A stretch of 64,000 bases of DNA from Hyphomicrobiales bacterium (GTDB lineage Bacteria; Pseudomonadota; Alphaproteobacteria; Rhizobiales; Rhizobiaceae), in assembly GCA_900472395.1 (NCBI GenBank), contig UCHV01000005.1, positions 1 through 64,000 on the forward strand, given 5' to 3'. The notes beneath the pieces were generated by a model that saw only the letters and a program-made list of their open reading frames with translations, was not told where the DNA came from and did not search any database. Position 1 is the first letter of the stretch; each line of letters begins with the position of its first letter. A program made the position numbers and the translations under genes. Positions 63,976 to 64,000 of the stretch are shown piece by piece.

Positions 63976-64000
63976 CATCACACTCGAAATATGCCGGATC

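Overview
This window is chromosomal DNA of a Rhizobiales alphaproteobacterium, most like the Agrobacterium/Rhizobium group. The evidence is the high GC, the CtrA/ChpT/SciP cell-cycle proteins, a 300-residue RpoH with the family box, rhizobial-type soxBDAG and liv operons, a HutX haem module, and several alphaproteobacterial DUF families. I see no rRNA, tRNA, CRISPR array, insertion sequence, integrase or phage block. Coding density is high throughout, and most gaps hold promoters or terminators.

Layout. 0-2.8 kb: tail of an RND efflux pump, a Crp/Fnr regulator, a secreted protein and an isolated ureE. 2.9-10.6 kb: a sugar ABC importer with two catabolic enzymes, divergent from its LacI-type regulator; a 16-bp operator lies at each of the two promoters. 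10.6-16.7 kb: peroxiredoxin, a four-gene operon that includes an AAC(6')-like acetyltransferase, an esterase and small proteins. 16.7-22.6 kb: branched-chain amino acid importer livHMGF, DUF6867, livJ. 22.6-27.7 kb: heterotetrameric sarcosine oxidase soxBDAG. 28-30 kb: a DUF2793/C1q-like protein and a sugar-phosphate transferase. 30.1-33.9 kb: cell-cycle locus with sciP, fliJ, ctrA, an atypical receiver protein and chpT. 34-39.6 kb: DUF1134, a coiled-coil protein, an RNA methylase, a pseudouridine synthase and rpoH. 39.7-49.2 kb: a PepSY/DUF2946 pair, a large proline/acidic-rich membrane protein, purA, an EamA exporter, DUF3422 and a lytic transglycosylase lipoprotein. 49.3-54.6 kb: a MhqD/MhqO-like pair, ung-gloA-galE, and DUF454/haem monooxygenase/hutX. 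54.7-64 kb: many small genes, a nucleotidyltransferase-metallophosphoesterase pair, treZ-treY, two tandem 24-residue membrane microproteins and DUF486.

How it fits together. The most striking pattern is a scattered set of promoters matching the general-stress sigma factor (EcfG) consensus GGAAC-N16/17-CGTT. They lie before a 68-residue protein (16446), rpoH, the divergent pair DUF3008/68-residue acidic protein, the nucleotidyltransferase-phosphoesterase pair, treZY and the tandem microproteins. The right end of the window therefore looks like a general stress island for trehalose synthesis and small stress proteins. The best candidates for undescribed biology are the nucleotidyltransferase-phosphoesterase pair and the duplicated microproteins.
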